Shown here: in pieces, positions 23,281 through 32,808 of the stretch
Numbering within the stretch: position 1 is the first letter of the stretch
Layout of the letters: the number at the start of each line of letters is the position of its first letter
The notes under the pieces: model-generated
What the model was told of the DNA's origin: nothing
Database searches by the model: none
Seen by the model: the letters and a program-made list of their open reading frames with translations, nothing else
Assembly (NCBI GenBank): GCA_963969395.1
Contig: OZ017799.1
Span: 25,174,501 to 25,238,500, forward strand
Length of the DNA: 64,000 nt
From: Pseudoscleropodium purum
Taxonomy: Eukaryota > Streptophyta > Bryopsida > Hypnales > Brachytheciaceae
Reading direction: 5' to 3'
Position numbers and translations under genes: made by a program

Positions 23281-24641
23281 CCCTTGAAGCACCAAGCTCC
23301 GGTTTTTTTTGGCAAGATAGCGAATTTGGGTAGCTCACTACGAATGGAGTTTTTATTTTTTTTGCTAAAATTTTCATAGAACAAGTGCTTGAGGAACAGT
23401 TTTAAGGCCTTGACAATTTTTATAACTTTTGACTACATAGTCAAAAAGAAATTGCATGATATGCAATTTTCTTTGTTGTGTAGGTAGATTGGACAACTCA
23501 AAAAACATTTTTTTAAATCTCTTTTAAAAAAAATAAAAATTTGAAATTGGTTCTTTAGATTTATATATATGTGAGAAGTTTTGAATTGTTCCGCGTGATT
23601 AATGAGATGAAAGTTATGAGGAGTTTTAATTTGCAAGTAGGTGTAGAGTCTTTGAAAACCATACCTATCCACAAACTAAAAGTTCTCATAACTTTGACCT
23701 CATTGATAACAATGGAATGATCGAAAGGTTTCCATATATGTATAAACCTAAAGAACCAATTTTTATTTTTTATTTTTTTTTAAAGTGGTTTTTGAAGAAG
23801 TATTTTGAGTTGCCCACATTAGAAGAAAAACATGCCTAGCACAACCGACTACTATGCAACTAGTGTCCTATGCAATTATCATGCAACTAGTTTCTTTTCT
23901 ATTTGCACCAAATCTTATGTAATTATTTTATGTTGTTGTTTTACAACATTCATATGTTGTTTAGTTGCAAAGTAGTAATTTTATAGTTGCAAAAAATGAC
24001 TAGGAAACAATGAGTGTTCTATGCAACTATCATGCAATTGTAAAATGGCTAGTTGTTTCTTAATTGGACACTAACTGTACAGTACATGATTGAGTTGTTT
24101 CTTAGTTGCACACTAGTTGTTTCCTAGTTGCTTTCAAAGTTCATTCCCATTTGTCTTATATCAATTGTCCCATATCAATTCTAAAAAATATCATTAGATT
24201 GAACATATAAGACTTGTAAGTTGTTATAGTCATGGACAATGAATTTTTTTGATAGAATTCTATAATTCTATAATATTTACCAATTGTAATTTGTTATAGT
24301 CATATACAACTTACTAGTTTGTAATTGATGTAACTTATCCACTACAACTACGGGCTCTACATTCTCACCTAGTTGCAAATGTCCTATGCAACTACAAAAT
24401 GAGTTGCACATTGTAGTTGTAAAAACCCTCATTTTCTTTTAGTGCCAGTCTACCTACAAAACAAAGAAAATCTCATATCATGCAATAACTTTTTGACCAT
24501 GTAGTCAAAAATTATGAAAATTGTCAAGCCTTGAAGCTACTCCTTGGGCACTTGTTTTGTGAAAATTTCAATAAAATTAAATAAAAACTCCATTCGTAGT
24601 GAGCTACCCAAATTTACTATGTTGCCAAAAAATGCACCTTG
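23281..24641. mobile_element. Foldback (palindromic) TTAA-flanked element g, left part; right end at 30892-30908
   Basis: Starts CCCTTGAAGCACCAAGC after TTAA (23277-23280). The left arm, 23281 to about 23640, is the inverted F2 end region; from about 23660 the same sequence returns in opposite orientation (23543-23635 against 23667-23760; 23290-23480 against 24450-24640). The last 17 bp, CCTTGGTCCTTTAGGGG plus TTAA (30909-30912), lie beyond the Ty3/gypsy element that split it. Without its two insertions the element is a palindrome of roughly 735 bp. It could fold into a long hairpin if transcribed. Confidence 0.65.
23815..24443. mobile_element. CACTA-like non-autonomous element with TAGTTGC subterminal motifs
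   Basis: This insertion breaks the right arm of the foldback element. Left end CACATTAGAAGAAAA, right end (reverse complement) CACTAAAAGAAAATGAGG; flanking GCC on both sides (23812-23814 and 24444-24446) fits a 3-bp target duplication. Inside, TAGTTGC and its complement GCAACTA occur about 15 times, clustered toward both ends, like the subterminal repeats bound by CACTA transposases. No transposase ORF. Confidence 0.6.
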
Positions 24642-24921
24642 TGTTCTGAACTAATAAGTTTCTAACAATGAGATGTAGTTACGGTTAAGACGGTTAATCT
24701 TCTTCTTCTGTAAGAGTTGCAGGAGAGGGATTGTCTTTCATGCAACATTCTATTGAATACAAGTATGTTGCTTTGGCTAAGGTCGCATGATTTGGTTGCA
24801 TTCTCGTTATGACTTAATATTAGTCCAACAGTGTAGCGTCACCCTGTGTCATATGCTTTGTTGATTTGCAACAGGAACAAGCGGGATTGGAGCATTGAGC
24901 TTAGGTTTTGGAAACCTGATA
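24642..24921 (+). repeat. 5' LTR of the Ty3/gypsy element
   Basis: Begins TGTTCTGAAC and ends CCTGATA; the terminal CA has mutated to TA. Preceded by the target duplication CCTTG. Aligns without large gaps to 30612-30891. Confidence 0.92.
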
Positions 24922-25559
24922 TAATGTCATGTCAAGAACCTATTGCTGCTCCAGAACCAGTGGTAAGATTCCACCATTTCCGTTGGAGAAGGTTGTGGCT
25001 TGCAAGCTTTGTGTGAAGGCGGCTGATGGATTTCCAACGTGGTCGGATTGTTATTTGTTATTGTTATTTTTTTAATTGTTCTTTTTGAGAAAGGAGCCAA
25101 GGTATAGGCAACCTTTTTGTCATGGACCAACAACTTGCAAACTTCTAGCTTGGCAGTCATGGTATTGGCAACTTATCCAAGCATATTGGCAACCTATAGA
25201 TTTTTAGGAGATAGCTTGAGGGTTCCCACTGAAGATTTCCAGCATCATAATGCCCTGGTCAAGGTAGCCGTGAGCTTCTGGGATGGATCGGGACAACTCG
25301 GACAAAAGCCCCGACAGACTTTCTTTGGTAGAAAAGGTGGGTCAGAATTAGCTACGTTTATCCAACAATAGATTCAAATTGTTTTCCAAGCAGCCCTACC
25401 ACATTTGGTGCAACAAATTTCAGATCAAGTGACTGCAATCCCACAGCCGGTTTCCTCCTCCATCTTAGGTAGAGGCAAAGATCAAATATCAAGAAGAGTG
25501 GAAGAGCACAGAGAGTTTGATGTTGGTGGTAGGAAGTCAAAGGTGTGCGAGCCTAAATG

Positions 25560-26380
25560 ATTCTCCGGGAAGAAAGGTAATGAAGTATATCACTAGTTCA
25601 CGCAATTACAATTACTATTCCAAGGTAAGCTCCGCACTTATGGCTCGGATGTTGACAAAGTTGCCTATGCACTTTTGTACATGACAAGAGCTACTTAAAA
25701 TTGGGCTGTGCCCCTCTTGCAAGCACTTGATGAGAATTGGGAGTACACTTTATTAGTTGACTATCATGCGTTTGGGGAGGTGGTTATCGCAGTCTATGGT
25801 GACCTTGATTGTCGAAGCAATGCAGAGGACCGCATAATGCGGCTCAAACATACCGGCTTTGTTACGGCTTACATTTCAACTTTCAATGAGTATGCAACTC
25901 AACTCGATTGGAACAAGTCCAATTTGGAAGCGCACTTCCGAGGAGGCCTTAAGAACGAAGTATTGGATTTGGTGGCGACAACCGAGACTCAACTACGACA
26001 ACTTCATGAGTGGATGGTGATGGCATCCTGAATTGATGAAAGGTTATGGGGTCAGTGTCAAAATCAAAGATCATTGTATGACTCTAATTGTTCCAAATCC
26101 TCTACGACTAATCCTTAAGATATGATCGGGCGATTCCAACAAAGTCCAGGGGCCTCGGGGCTAGTACCAATGGAGCTCGAGGCGGTATGTATGTCCACTA
26201 CATTGGCAAAGACAACAACGGAAAGGTTAGAATATCGACAACAAGGCCAATGTTGGGGTTGTGGAGAAGTGGGTCCTATGCAAGCCAAATGCCCAACAAA
26301 TCCCTCCAAGCCTATGGTGATGGTGGCTACTGAGATGGTTGAGAGTTCAGCATTGGGAAAAGGGAGAGCCCGAGATTGAA
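25560..26380 (+). pseudogene. gag region of the Ty3/gypsy element with altered zinc knuckle
   Basis: The longest intact piece, about 25708-26031, reads as a retrotransposon gag capsid-like domain (motif MRLKHTGFVTAYISTFNEYA). Downstream, near 26255-26300, a zinc knuckle is seen as CWGCGEVGPMQAKC: the three cysteines are spaced as in CX2CX4HX4C but the histidine is proline. In-frame stops (for instance near 25600, 25696 and 26030) break the frame. Not a functional nucleocapsid as it stands. Confidence 0.75.
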
Positions 26381-26501
26381 TGGAATGGTTTAATACCCAA
26401 GCATTTTCCAAAGTGGAGCTGCGTCCACGATCAAATTACCCTTAGGCAAAGAAACTAGGGTGGTTCAACCTTAATAGGATCTACAATCTAGTCATCTCCT
26501 C

Positions 26502-26714
26502 ATGAATTTGTCTTTAAGAGGAATCATGGAATTATTACAAAGTCGAAGCATTGAACTAGTTTCCTTTCGCTTATGCGCCACCATTAAGCCAAATTTCCAT
26601 TTGATTCTTAAAGCAATAGTGAACTCGGTGGCAGCTTTTGCGTTGGTAGACTTTAGGGCAATCGGGGTTTTCATGCATCCCGACTTTGCTCAAAGGTACA
26701 ATGCCACGTTATAG
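26502..26714 (+). pseudogene. Protease-like remnant of the Ty3/gypsy element
   Basis: Seventy codons ending in a stretch ALVDFRAIGVFMHPDFAQRY that aligns with the gypsy aspartic protease active-site context; the usual D-S-G-A is D-F-R-A here, so the active-site triad is not intact. Located between the zinc knuckle and RT, as expected. Confidence 0.55.
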
Positions 26715-27309
26715 TCCAAGTCGATTCCATGGGAAGTTTGTGTCATTGATGGAAGAATTATTAAGTCAGGTCTTATTATTCACAAGACATCCATCCAATT
26801 GGCCTTTGGAGAACATCAAGAAACATTAATGGCGGATATTACCAATATATGTCGATTCTCCTTTATTCTTGGCACCCCCTAGCTTATTAGACATGATCCA
26901 ATGATCTACTAGTCTCAACGGTAGGTCAACTTTGATTTCGAGTATTGTCAAGACAATTGTGTGGGAGGTCCAGTGAGCAATGATGCTCTTGGAGCCGTGG
27001 AGCGACTTTTTGACAACCATGGAATTCGGTCAATGCGAGAACAAGGCGAGCAACAAGGAAGTCAGGTAAGGATTGACATAGAGGTGCCTATGTTTCAAGT
27101 GGGTCCAAACCGTGGAGTCTGCACATCGGAGCTACTACGGTGTGCCAAGGTCATCGAACGAGCTTCAAGAAGCAAACAAGCTTGTTGGCCATCTCTACAT
27201 CGGAAGGTTGGGGCACCAAACTAAGGCCCTTGCAATGATCTACTTCCATCCCTAGTTCTTTGAATCCAATCAAGTCCTCATGGTTGGGGAAATTGTAGGC
27301 ACTTTAACA

Positions 27310-28640
27310 TGCTTTGGTGTCTGCGGCAACCTTCCGGTTGTTAGCCAAAGATGCTGAGATATACGCTTTGAAAATCTTTGAATGCACAGGGCCTACAAAT
27401 GCTACATTTCCACCGGAATACAATGATTTGTATGGAGTTTTTAGTGAAGAGGCTTTGAATGAATTGCCAAATTGTAGTATATCAGATATGAAGATTGAAT
27501 TTAAGGAAGGACAGGAACTATGGAACACTAGGTTGCGATCAATGTCCGTGACAAAATTGGAAGAACTTCGCAAGTATTTGGAGGAGAATTTGGAGAAGGG
27601 GTGGATCCAGTGCTCTAAATCTCTAGTCTAGGCACCAAATGTATTTGTATGGAAAGAAGATGGCTCCATTAGAGTTTCTGTGGATTACCACAACCTTAAC
27701 TAGGTAACAGTGAAAAATTGCTACCCCTTGCCACTTATACTAGAGCTTACCAATCGATTGATAGGTGCTACTATATTTAATAAGTTGGATGTGCAACAAG
27801 CTTATCATCGCGTTTGCATGGCTCCGGGGCATGAATTCAAGACGGCTTTTAAAACATGATATGGCTTATTTGAATATTTAGTAATGCCCTTCAAGTTAAT
27901 AAATGCACCTAATTGGTTCCAATCTCTAATGCAAAGTATCTTTAGTGATCTCTTGGATATTTCAGTAGTAATCTATTTAGACAACACTCTCATTTTTTCA
28001 AAAAATTTAGAAGACCATCAACAAGTGGTATGGGAGGTGCTACAATGATTGGAAAAACATGAACTTTATGCAAAAGAATCTAAATGTCAGTTCCATTACC
28101 AATCGGTGGAGTTTTGGGGGATGATTGTGTCCTCAAGAGGTCTTGATTTGTGCCAAGATAAGGTTCACACTATCAAAGAATGACCCATTCCAAAGTCAAT
28201 TAAAAAAATTCAATCATTCTTAGGATTTTCAAATTTCTACCACTGATGTATATGTGACTATTTGAGAATTGTGGTGCCATTGACCACATTAACCCGCAAA
28301 GGTACAAAATTTCAATGGACGCTGTAAGTAGATGCAACATTTAAAGAAACACACTCTCAATTTCTCTAAGCCCTGGTACTACTCCATCCCAATTTTGAAG
28401 AATCTTTTATATGCTAAACCCTAAACCAATGCTTCCAATATAGCCACGGGAAGAATTTTGTCACAATATGGCATAGATGGATATTTGCATCCTTGTGCAT
28501 ATAGGAGCTCTAAAATGTCACCCACAAAACAGAATTATGATATTTATGACAAAGAATTACTAAGTGTGATTTTAGCATTTTAAGATTAGAGAATTTATTT
28601 AGAGGGGTCTTCACACATGATACGGGTTATTTTTTTTATT
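27310..28640 (+). pseudogene. Reverse transcriptase and RNase H region, degenerate
   Basis: The pre-RT and RT segment starts near 27310 (PPEYNDLYGVFSEEALNELP) and continues with recognisable RT blocks: [32 protein letters not shown] and [11 protein letters not shown]. The catalytic Y-[LV]-D-D box reads YLDN, so one metal-binding aspartate is lost. RNase H follows at about 28310-28640 with SSKMSPTKQNYDIYDKEL, split by stops. Several in-frame stops occur between the blocks. Confidence 0.85.
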
Positions 28641-28739
28641 ACAAGAACCTGGAGTATTTCCTCACAACAAAACAATTAAATCAATGACAAGCTTGATGGT
28701 TAGAACTTTTATCAACTTTTAATTTTGAAATTCAACATC

Positions 28740-28961
28740 CACTACAAGAAAAAGGGGTGTTTTAAGTGAGTTTTTAAGTATAGTTCTAGACATAAGATTT
28801 TAAGTAATGACCTTTAAGGAGATTCTCAACAAAATTTTATTAGAAGTACATGTGTTTTTAGTAAAATTTTGCTAAAAATTTCTTCAAAGGTCATTATTTA
28901 AAATCTTATATTTAGGACTATACTTAAAAATTCACTTAAAACACACCTCTTTCTTGTAGTG
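28740..28961. mobile_element. CACTA MITE inserted in the Ty3/gypsy element
   Basis: A 222-bp element starting CACTACAAGAAAAAGGGGTG and ending CTTGTAGTG, the canonical CACTA (En/Spm) termini, flanked by a 3-bp target duplication ATC (28737-28739 and 28962-28964). The two halves are near-complete inverted repeats, so the element is almost a perfect hairpin. It sits between the RNase H and integrase parts of the retrotransposon and is therefore younger than it. Confidence 0.9.
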
Positions 28962-29237
28962 ATCGGTCAGGTTCTTTGGACGGAAGGGCTGACATTCTCT
29001 CAAGATGAATAGATGTTACGGATGGGATGCATGAAGAAAAATGACCACTTTTACAGCTAGCCGCGTTAGAGTTCTGTAAACCGATGTGGACCGAAAACCA
29101 CATTTGTCAATGCATTGAGATAGCCATTATAGAAGTTGCCACCTTGGAACCTATATTAGCATTTTGTAAGAACTTAAGTCAAGCTCTAATGGATATTTGT
29201 TGTTGACTTCAAGGATATACTCTTCATAATGGCATTC

Positions 29238-29910
29238 TTAGTTTTGAAGGGAGAATATATGTACCGAATGATGAAGAAATTCAAAGGCAATTTCTATGCT
29301 CAAGACATGATTTGCTAGCCGCGGGGGCACCAAAGACGAGCAAAAACTTTGGAGTTGGTCAAGATAAATTTTTATTGGCCCACTATCTACTGGTACATTC
29401 ACTGCTACATAGATGGATGTGATATTTGCCAACAATCAAAGCCCACTGACCACAATTGACATGGATTAATGCAACCAATTCTAGTAGATTATATACCATG
29501 GAAACAGATTGCTAATGATTTCATTGTAAAGTTACCGAAGAGCAAGGGTTATGATTCTATTATAGTGGTCGTGGACAAAAACACTAAGTTAGCTCATTTT
29601 GTTCCAATGAATGAAACAATTAATGCTCATGATATTGCCTCTTTGTATTTACATAATATTTGGAAACATCATGGCACTCCTCAAGAGGTAATATCCAACT
29701 GCGGCATAGTATTTATTTCCAAATTTATGAAAAAGACTATGTCAATTTCTTCGCATTCAACCGTCTTCAACGACTACATTCCATCCCTAAGTAGATGGGC
29801 AAACCAAGAGGATAAACCAAGTTGTGGAGCAATTCTTAAGAATGTTCACTACAAAACAACAAGATGATTGGGTAGACCTCCACCCATGGCTGAATTTGCA
29901 TATAACAATG
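29238..29910 (+). pseudogene. Integrase region of the Ty3/gypsy element
   Basis: The HHCC-type zinc-binding part (around RHDLLAAG and CDICQQSKP) is partly decayed. The catalytic core is best preserved at 29469-29735: DFIVKLPKSKGYDSIIVVVD, then HGTPQEVISNCGIVFIS, where the second catalytic aspartate of the usual S-D-x-G motif is asparagine. Frameshifts and stops follow. Confidence 0.8.
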
Positions 29911-30242
29911 CATGCCATTCGGCAACATAATTATCTCTGTTTTATGCCATCTACAATTATCATCCGTCTTTATCCTTTTTGACACCTACTACATCCACGA
30001 TCTTGGCGGTAGAGGATTGAGTCTGGCAACTGCAACAGGTCCATGAAGAATTGAAAACAATGATTACCATTGCAAGGGAGCAAACTAAATGCGACTACAA
30101 TCTTGGAGTGATTTTGCAACCAACGTTTTAACATGGTAACAGAGTTTTCCTACAATATAAGAATATTGCAACAACTACCCCATGTAAGAAGCTAGATTCC
30201 AAATTCTTAGGTCCATTCAAAGTTATATCCAAACTTTCAAAT

Positions 30243-30599
30243 GTGGTTTACAAATCAAAGCTACCAAAGAATTTATGCATCCATGATGTGTTCTATGTCT
30301 CACTCCTTGAGAAATATCGAGAAGATACTATTTCAAGACAACGCCAAATACCAGCCCTGTCAATTGTTACTCTTGATGGAGATATTGAATGGGAGGTTCG
30401 AAGACTCCTAGATTCACGAATGTTTGGGTGGAGGAAAAAACTTCAATACATGGTCTCGTGGGAGGGCTATGGACAGGAGGAAGATTCATGGGAGCCAGCT
30501 GTAAACTTAGAAAATGCATTGAACGCCGTTGTAGAATTCCACAAGCTATGCCTACAAGCTCCAGGACCGAATTATGCCACAACTCAACATAGACATTAA
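30243..30599 (+). CDS. C-terminal integrase tail with chromodomain (remnant ORF of the Ty3/gypsy element)
   Basis: An uninterrupted frame of 118 codons. The first part (KLPKNLCIHDVFYVSLLEKY) is the typical linker after the gypsy integrase; the second part (EWEVRRLLDSR...YMVSWEGYGQEEDSWEP) is a chromodomain with its aromatic and acidic pattern kept. Chromodomains of this type steer integration toward marked chromatin in chromoviruses. It is followed at once by the polypurine tract and the 3' LTR. The rest of the polyprotein is broken, so the intact frame is probably chance survival. Confidence 0.8.
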   Translation: MVYKSKLPKNLCIHDVFYVSLLEKYREDTISRQRQIPALSIVTLDGDIEWEVRRLLDSRMFGWRKKLQYMVSWEGYGQEEDSWEPAVNLENALNAVVEFHKLCLQAPGPNYATTQHRH

Positions 30600-30611
30600 A
30601 AAGGGGGATAA

Positions 30612-30891
30612 TGTTATGATTTAGTAAGTTTCTAACAATGGGACATAGTTACAGTTAAGACGGTTAATCTTCTTCTTCTATAAGAGTCACTGAAGAGGGA
30701 TTGTCTTTCACGCGACATTTAATTGAATGCAAGCATGTTGCTTCGGCCAAGGTTGCACAATTTTGTTGCATTCTCGTTATAACTTAATATTAGTCCAACA
30801 GTGTAGTGTCATCTTGTGTCATATGCTTTGTTGATTTGCAACAAGAACAAGTAGGATTGGAGCATCGAGTTTAGGTTCCGGAAACCTGACA
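30612..30891 (+). repeat. 3' LTR of the Ty3/gypsy element
   Basis: Begins TGTTATGATT, ends CCTGACA (canonical TG...CA), followed by the target duplication CCTTG. A purine tract AAAAAGGGGGATAA lies directly upstream. Confidence 0.93.
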
Positions 30892-30912
30892 CCTTGGTCC
30901 TTTAGGGGTTAA

Positions 30913-31914
30913 AGTGCCACTAAGGCACATTCATTAGGTGAATTTGGAGAGGTAAGTATTACTAAAGGGTGCAACAAAAAGGAACTATTTACTTTAGTTT
31001 CTCTTGCATCTAGACTAGACCCTTTTTTCAATTTTAAATAAGTACTAAAATGGCAATCACTTTTATTTTGATGAAGGAATGTATTTCTAGATTTTTTGTT
31101 TATATGTTTATATGAAAATTCATTTTTAAATTTAAATTCAAAACTAGCATTATCATCTTTTTTTTGTGGACATTTAAAACTTGGAAAAAAATTACATCTT
31201 TTTTCATTTATACATGTGGTTGTAGATTCTATCTATGAAAAATCATAATTTAAACAAAAAAAAGACTCAGACATTCTCACTAACATTGTCATTTGTTCTC
31301 ATTTGTTCAACAATATGGCCACCTCTCTCTACCCTACTTTTATGACTTCAATCTTAGCCCTCCCTTTAAGTTTTTTTAGTTAATATGTCAACTTGTATAA
31401 GAGAATTTTCTTGAAATATTGCAGTTTGTCGACATAGTGCCCTCCAAAGAAAAAAAATTGTTTAGGTCTAAATTAATTTTTTTTTTTGGGAGGGGGCTTG
31501 ATTTACATTTTTTGCTATTTTGGTTAGAACCCTTGTAATTTGCACTTTGGCAATTATTGAAAATTTTGAAGAATAATTGCCAAAATTTTGTTTTAAATTG
31601 GCAATGATACAATGACTTTATGGTTATTACACCTAATTTTGACTACTTTCCAAAAGTAATTATAATAGATTCTTGTTTAAAATGTACTTTCACTAATCAT
31701 GAGTCAGAGTCTATGACTAGCCTTAGGGACATTTGTTTTCAACACTTTGAAAATTCGTAGTTTATTCAAACGGTGTCCAAAAAATGCTTTCTAGAATCCC
31801 ATTGTTTTGAGACTACTAACAAGTCCCTACTAAAAGTTTTTTCAACATAATAATGGAAACTATGCAAAATTGCCTATTTGTGTGATTTTAGATGAAGTTA
31901 CCTTAATTCTATAA
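30913..31914. other. AT-rich DNA, no gene recognised
   Basis: Long T- and A-rich runs, no domain-bearing ORF. Confidence 0.4.
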
Positions 31915-32140
31915 GGATGGACTAATCTTGGAAGAAATCATCATTTTCTAATATTGTGAGAATCAATCACTTAAAAAAATGGAAAAGTACTCATTGGAAG
32001 TCAAACTACTGTAAAAGATGTTTCCTTTTCATAACAAAACTCTAAGGATAAATAGTTATACTTTTGTCCTATGTAGGAGAATTCTTTGTCATCCATTAGA
32101 CACTTAGTGTGTGCAACAACATTGTAGGGTTGATACATTT
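31915..32140 (+). repeat. Dispersed repeat module M4, diverged partial copy
   Basis: Shares GAAATCATCATTTTCTAAT, GTCAAACTACTGTA and TTTGTCATCCATTAGACAC with the M4 blocks at 4.4, 6.6 and 10.4 kb and with the palindromic copy at 20.8 kb. It ends only about 170 bp before the TATA-like box of the next gene. Confidence 0.6.
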
Positions 32141-32305
32141 GAATCAAAGTCTATAGTTTTAGATAAACAGATTATCACATTTCATTTCATCCACACTCTA
32201 GGTCCATGTCACTACAAACCAATCCCAAGATGACACGTGGCATTTCAATTAAAAAATTGACAACACTTTACCCAATCTGATCCTCAAGTAGGGTAGTTTC
32301 TGTTT

Positions 32306-32312
32306 TATAAAT
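32306..32312 (+). promoter_or_regulatory. TATA-like box upstream of the RTN4IP1-like gene
   Basis: TATAAAT in otherwise mixed sequence about 500 bp before the preferred start codon and about 95 bp before an upstream ATG at 32401. Position and sequence fit a TATA box, but such words are common in AT-rich DNA. Confidence 0.35.
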
Positions 32313-32400
32313 TGAAAAAAAAAATCAGTGCTCAGCTCAGGACTGTTGAATTTCGAGCTCCAGGGAAATAGAAGAAACTGAAGGAAGAAAAGACCTGGCG

Positions 32401-32664
32401 ATGGCGATTGCGTTCGGGCTTTCCACCAGGCATGCCAATCTCCAAGCCACGTCTCTCATCGACTTCCTCACGCCTTTCCATTTTTCTCATTTGTCTCATG
32501 GCTCATTGCCCCGCAACTTTCCGTCAAATTCCAGCCAAGACGATCATCACCAACTTACTTGTCAATCCCTTCTCTTTCCAATTCTGCAAAGATCTTTTCG
32601 TTCCGTTTCCAGAATGGTACTTTCATTAGGAGCTCCGTCGTTGCGCAAATCGATCTTGACTTGA
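32401..32664 (+). other. Upstream ORF or alternative N-terminus of the RTN4IP1-like gene
   Basis: An ATG at 32401 in the same frame as the main coding start opens 87 codons but stops at 32662-32664, before the conserved part. It may be an upstream ORF in the leader, or an alternative targeting exon if an unannotated intron removes the stop. Its product (Ser/His/Arg-rich) has no recognised domain. Confidence 0.3.
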
Positions 32665-32808
32665 CGCTTAGCTTGGAAGAAGCAACCAGGGTTCGTAGAA
32701 TTCAGCAACGGCTGTCGAGGTGGGTTGAGAATCGGGACACTCCCATCTAGTGGCCAATTCCGTGGGACGGGCGATGAATCCGAGGTGAGATTGCAAGAGC
32801 ATTCGGGT

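Larger units (their letters stand above)
24642..30891 (+). mobile_element. Ty3/gypsy LTR retrotransposon (chromovirus type), degenerate
   Basis: Total 6250 bp with two 280-bp LTRs (24642-24921 and 30612-30891) and a perfect 5-bp target duplication CCTTG (24637-24641 and 30892-30896). Internal order is gag, zinc knuckle, protease, reverse transcriptase, RNase H, integrase, chromodomain, which defines the Ty3/gypsy chromovirus group. A purine-rich tract precedes the 3' LTR. I could not recognise a tRNA-complementary primer site after the 5' LTR. Stops and frameshifts occur throughout, and the LTRs differ at about 37 of 280 positions by eye, mostly transitions. It is an old, inactive copy inserted into the foldback element at 23.3 kb and itself carries a CACTA MITE. 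Confidence 0.93.
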
